From an uncultured Methylophilus sp. (GTDB taxonomy: Bacteria > Pseudomonadota > Gammaproteobacteria > Burkholderiales > Methylophilaceae), in contig CAKZJM010000051.1 of assembly GCA_936943315.1 (NCBI GenBank), positions 1 through 7,882 of the forward strand: a DNA stretch of 7,882 nt, read 5' to 3'. The notes below the pieces were generated by a model. The model made no database searches. It was not told the origin of the DNA and saw nothing but the letters and a program-made list of their open reading frames with translations. The translations under genes and the position numbers were made by a program. Shown in pieces: positions 6,286 through 7,882 of the stretch (its first letter is position 1; each line of letters begins with the position of its first letter).

Positions 6286-7602
6286 TTAGAACTTATCTTC
6301 TAACCGCAGCTCGACAAAGGCTTTGTCACGCAACTCATGTACCCACTCGTTATACGCTTCTTCGGCTTTACGCGCACGGATTTCCTGGCGCGCCTTGAGA
6401 CGTTTGGATTCTTTGGACATGTCCTGTTTACGGCGCTCTAGCACCTGGATCAAATGCCAGCCAAACTGGCTGCGTACTGGTGCGCTAACTTCGTTAATCG
6501 CCAGCTCAGCCATGGTTTTCTCAAACACTGGCACGGTGTCGCCAGGGCTGATCCAGCCTAAATCACCACCGTTAGAAGCACTGCCATCGTCAGAGTATTG
6601 ACGGGCCATGTCCTGAAAAGGCGTGCCGTGGTCTATGCGTTCCTTGATGCCATCAATTTTCTGCTTGGCTTCCTTGTCAGACAGTACTTCGTTCGGCTTG
6701 AGCAGGATATGGCGCACATGGGTCTGCTCTACAATCAGCGTACTGCTGCCTGCACGACGCTCGTTCAGTTTGAGGATGTGTACGCCATTACCACTACGGA
6801 ATGGACGGGAAATCCCGCCGACCTGCAAGGTTTTGATCAGTTCCAGAAACTCTGGAGGCATTTGCTGGCCACTGCGCCAGCCCAATGTGCCGCCGTCCAG
6901 AGCGTTTGAGGCATCTGAGTAATTGGCCGAGGCTTTCTCAAAGCTCATGCCTTCTGACAAGGCTTTGATCACTTGCTCGGTGCGCGCCCTGGCTTTCTGG
7001 ATATCTTCAGGTGAGCTGTCTTCAGGCAAGCGGATCAGGATTTGGGAGATATTAAATTCATCCAGGTCACCTTCTTTTTCCTGCGTGCTCAGGTAATTGT
7101 CAATTTCGGCTTCTGAAATGTTCACTTTGTTATCCACATCCCGCTCGCGCAGGCGGGCCAGGATAATATCGTTGCGGATATCTTCACGGAATTTGTAGAA
7201 GCGGGTGCCATCTTCTTCCAGCGCCTTTTTAAAGGCAGGCAAAGTCAGGTTGTTTTGCTCGGCAATGCGCTCTATGGTTTTGTCTAGTTGTGCGTCGTCG
7301 ACTTTGATGCCAGTTTGTGCGGCCAGTTGCAACTGCAGGTTATCTACAATCAGGCGCTCCAGAATCTGTTTCTGCAAGACGTCATCTGGGGGTACCTCGA
7401 CGCCTTTTTTAATCATCTGAGCTTTGACTGACTCCATGCGTCCCATGAGTTCCCTTTCCGTGATGACGGATTGGTCAACGACCGCAATAATGCGGTCCAT
7501 TTTTTCAATTGGGGCTTTTTCTGCGGCAATCAAAGCTGTGGAGGTGGCCGCAGATAGCGCAAAAACGAGGGTCGTTAATAAATGGTGTAAGCACTTCATC
7601 AT
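6286..7602 (-). CDS. surA: Periplasmic chaperone / peptidyl-prolyl isomerase SurA
   Basis: Periplasmic chaperone that escorts unfolded outer-membrane barrels, including LptD, to the Bam machine. The 438 residues are normal for the family. Residues 1-27 form a Sec signal peptide (short basic start, hydrophobic core, cleavage near A26/A27). The SurA N-terminal domain (about 33-175) opens with MDRIIAVVDQSVITERE. Parvulin domain 1 spans about 182-283 (FNISQILIRLP to GVHILKLNE) and parvulin domain 2 about 294-391 (HVRHILLKP to FGWHLIQVLE), each with the GGxLGW core. A C-terminal helix rich in Arg, Lys and Glu (about 395-438) completes the chaperone module. Cys4 is not in a lipobox. The gene starts with tandem ATG codons at 7602 and 7599; the first overlaps the lptD stop by 4 bases, the second by 1, and no good Shine-Dalgarno is visible. 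Translational coupling to lptD is likely. Confidence 0.97.
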   Translation of the reverse strand: MMKCLHHLLTTLVFALSAATSTALIAAEKAPIEKMDRIIAVVDQSVITERELMGRMESVKAQMIKKGVEVPPDDVLQKQILERLIVDNLQLQLAAQTGIKVDDAQLDKTIERIAEQNNLTLPAFKKALEEDGTRFYKFREDIRNDIILARLRERDVDNKVNISEAEIDNYLSTQEKEGDLDEFNISQILIRLPEDSSPEDIQKARARTEQVIKALSEGMSFEKASANYSDASNALDGGTLGWRSGQQMPPEFLELIKTLQVGGISRPFRSGNGVHILKLNERRAGSSTLIVEQTHVRHILLKPNEVLSDKEAKQKIDGIKERIDHGTPFQDMARQYSDDGSASNGGDLGWISPGDTVPVFEKTMAELAINEVSAPVRSQFGWHLIQVLERRKQDMSKESKRLKARQEIRARKAEEAYNEWVHELRDKAFVELRLEDKF

Positions 7603-7882
7603 TGCGAGTTCTGGTCTCTGTAAATTGTCGGGATATCATACGTGCGCATATAGCTTGGAATATTGCGCTTGATGACATTTAAGGGGTTGGCGCCGATTGA
7701 AGTCAGCCCACCCAGTTCGAGTTGGAAGAACATAGCGTAGTTAGCATTGGCCGTGGCCGTTTGCACGCGTTGCATGACGGCACGCGCTTGCCAGCAACCC
7801 GCATCATACTCCAGGCCGCCAAGGAATTGCACGGCATTGCCATCGCGGATGGAGTAGTTCAGGCGGGTAATGCCGTACCAGC
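7599..7882 (-). CDS. lptD: LPS-assembly protein LptD, C-terminal end, cut by the window edge
   Basis: Outer-membrane beta-barrel of the LPS translocon, partner of LptE. Only the last 93 complete codons and the stop are in the window; the frame is open from base 7880, with the N-terminus and most of the barrel outside. The visible part alternates polar and hydrophobic residues like closing beta-strands. It contains the typical LptD block GLEYDAGCWQARAVMQRVQT, followed by FFQLELGGLTSIGANPL. The Cys in AGCW corresponds to the conserved C-terminal cysteine(s) that take part in the inter-domain disulphides needed for LptD function. After the last strand a short polar tail (KRNIPSYMRTYD and on) reaches the stop, which overlaps the surA start. 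The neighbouring surA, pdxA and rsmA confirm the identity. Confidence 0.94.
   Translation of the reverse strand, partial: WYGITRLNYSIRDGNAVQFLGGLEYDAGCWQARAVMQRVQTATANANYAMFFQLELGGLTSIGANPLNVIKRNIPSYMRTYDIPTIYRDQNSQ

Noticed and set aside
1..7882. Search for CRISPR arrays, insertion sequences, tRNA/rRNA genes, riboswitches, toxin-antitoxin or defence genes
   Set aside because: Nothing was seen by eye. Genes fill almost the whole window, gaps are at most about 120 bases, and no direct repeats or transposase-like proteins are present.

Overview
The window is a stretch of ordinary chromosomal housekeeping DNA from a Gram-negative bacterium. It is probably a betaproteobacterium, and a Methylophilaceae-like methylotroph is my best guess. 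That guess rests on the overall style of the proteins and the gene order; no search was possible. The outer-membrane LPS genes (lptD, lptE, surA) fix the diderm assignment. All eight genes lie on the minus strand, so transcription runs from high to low coordinates. Nothing on the plus strand looks like a real gene.

Layout in transcription order: (1) the last 93 codons of lptD (7882-7599), then surA, pdxA and rsmA, down to 4495. lptD/surA and pdxA/rsmA each overlap by 4 bases (ATGA), and 22 bases separate surA and pdxA. This is the well-known lptD-surA-pdxA-rsmA cluster. (2) A 114-base gap with a promoter (extended -10, TGnTATAAT), then adk alone, closed by a strong hairpin/T-tract terminator at 3687-3712. 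(3) A second promoter with a perfect TATAAT, then leuS, lptE and holA, packed with gaps of 11 and 2 bases. holA runs off the left edge of the window after 155 codons.

How the genes work together: LptD and LptE form the outer-membrane LPS translocon, and SurA is the periplasmic chaperone that helps LptD and other beta-barrels fold, so one theme is outer-membrane assembly. The rest are core metabolic and information-processing functions: PdxA (vitamin B6 synthesis), RsmA (16S rRNA dimethylation in ribosome maturation), Adk (adenylate balance), LeuRS (leucyl-tRNA) and HolA (delta subunit of the DNA polymerase III clamp loader).

I found no mobile element, CRISPR, tRNA/rRNA gene, frameshifted gene or novel system. 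The observations worth a second look are small and regulatory: a shared TTTAAA-N11-TATAAT-C arrangement at the adk and leuS promoters, an inverted repeat overlapping the leuS -10, and an anti-Shine-Dalgarno-like CACCTCC just before the rsmA start. No gap between genes exceeds about 120 bases.
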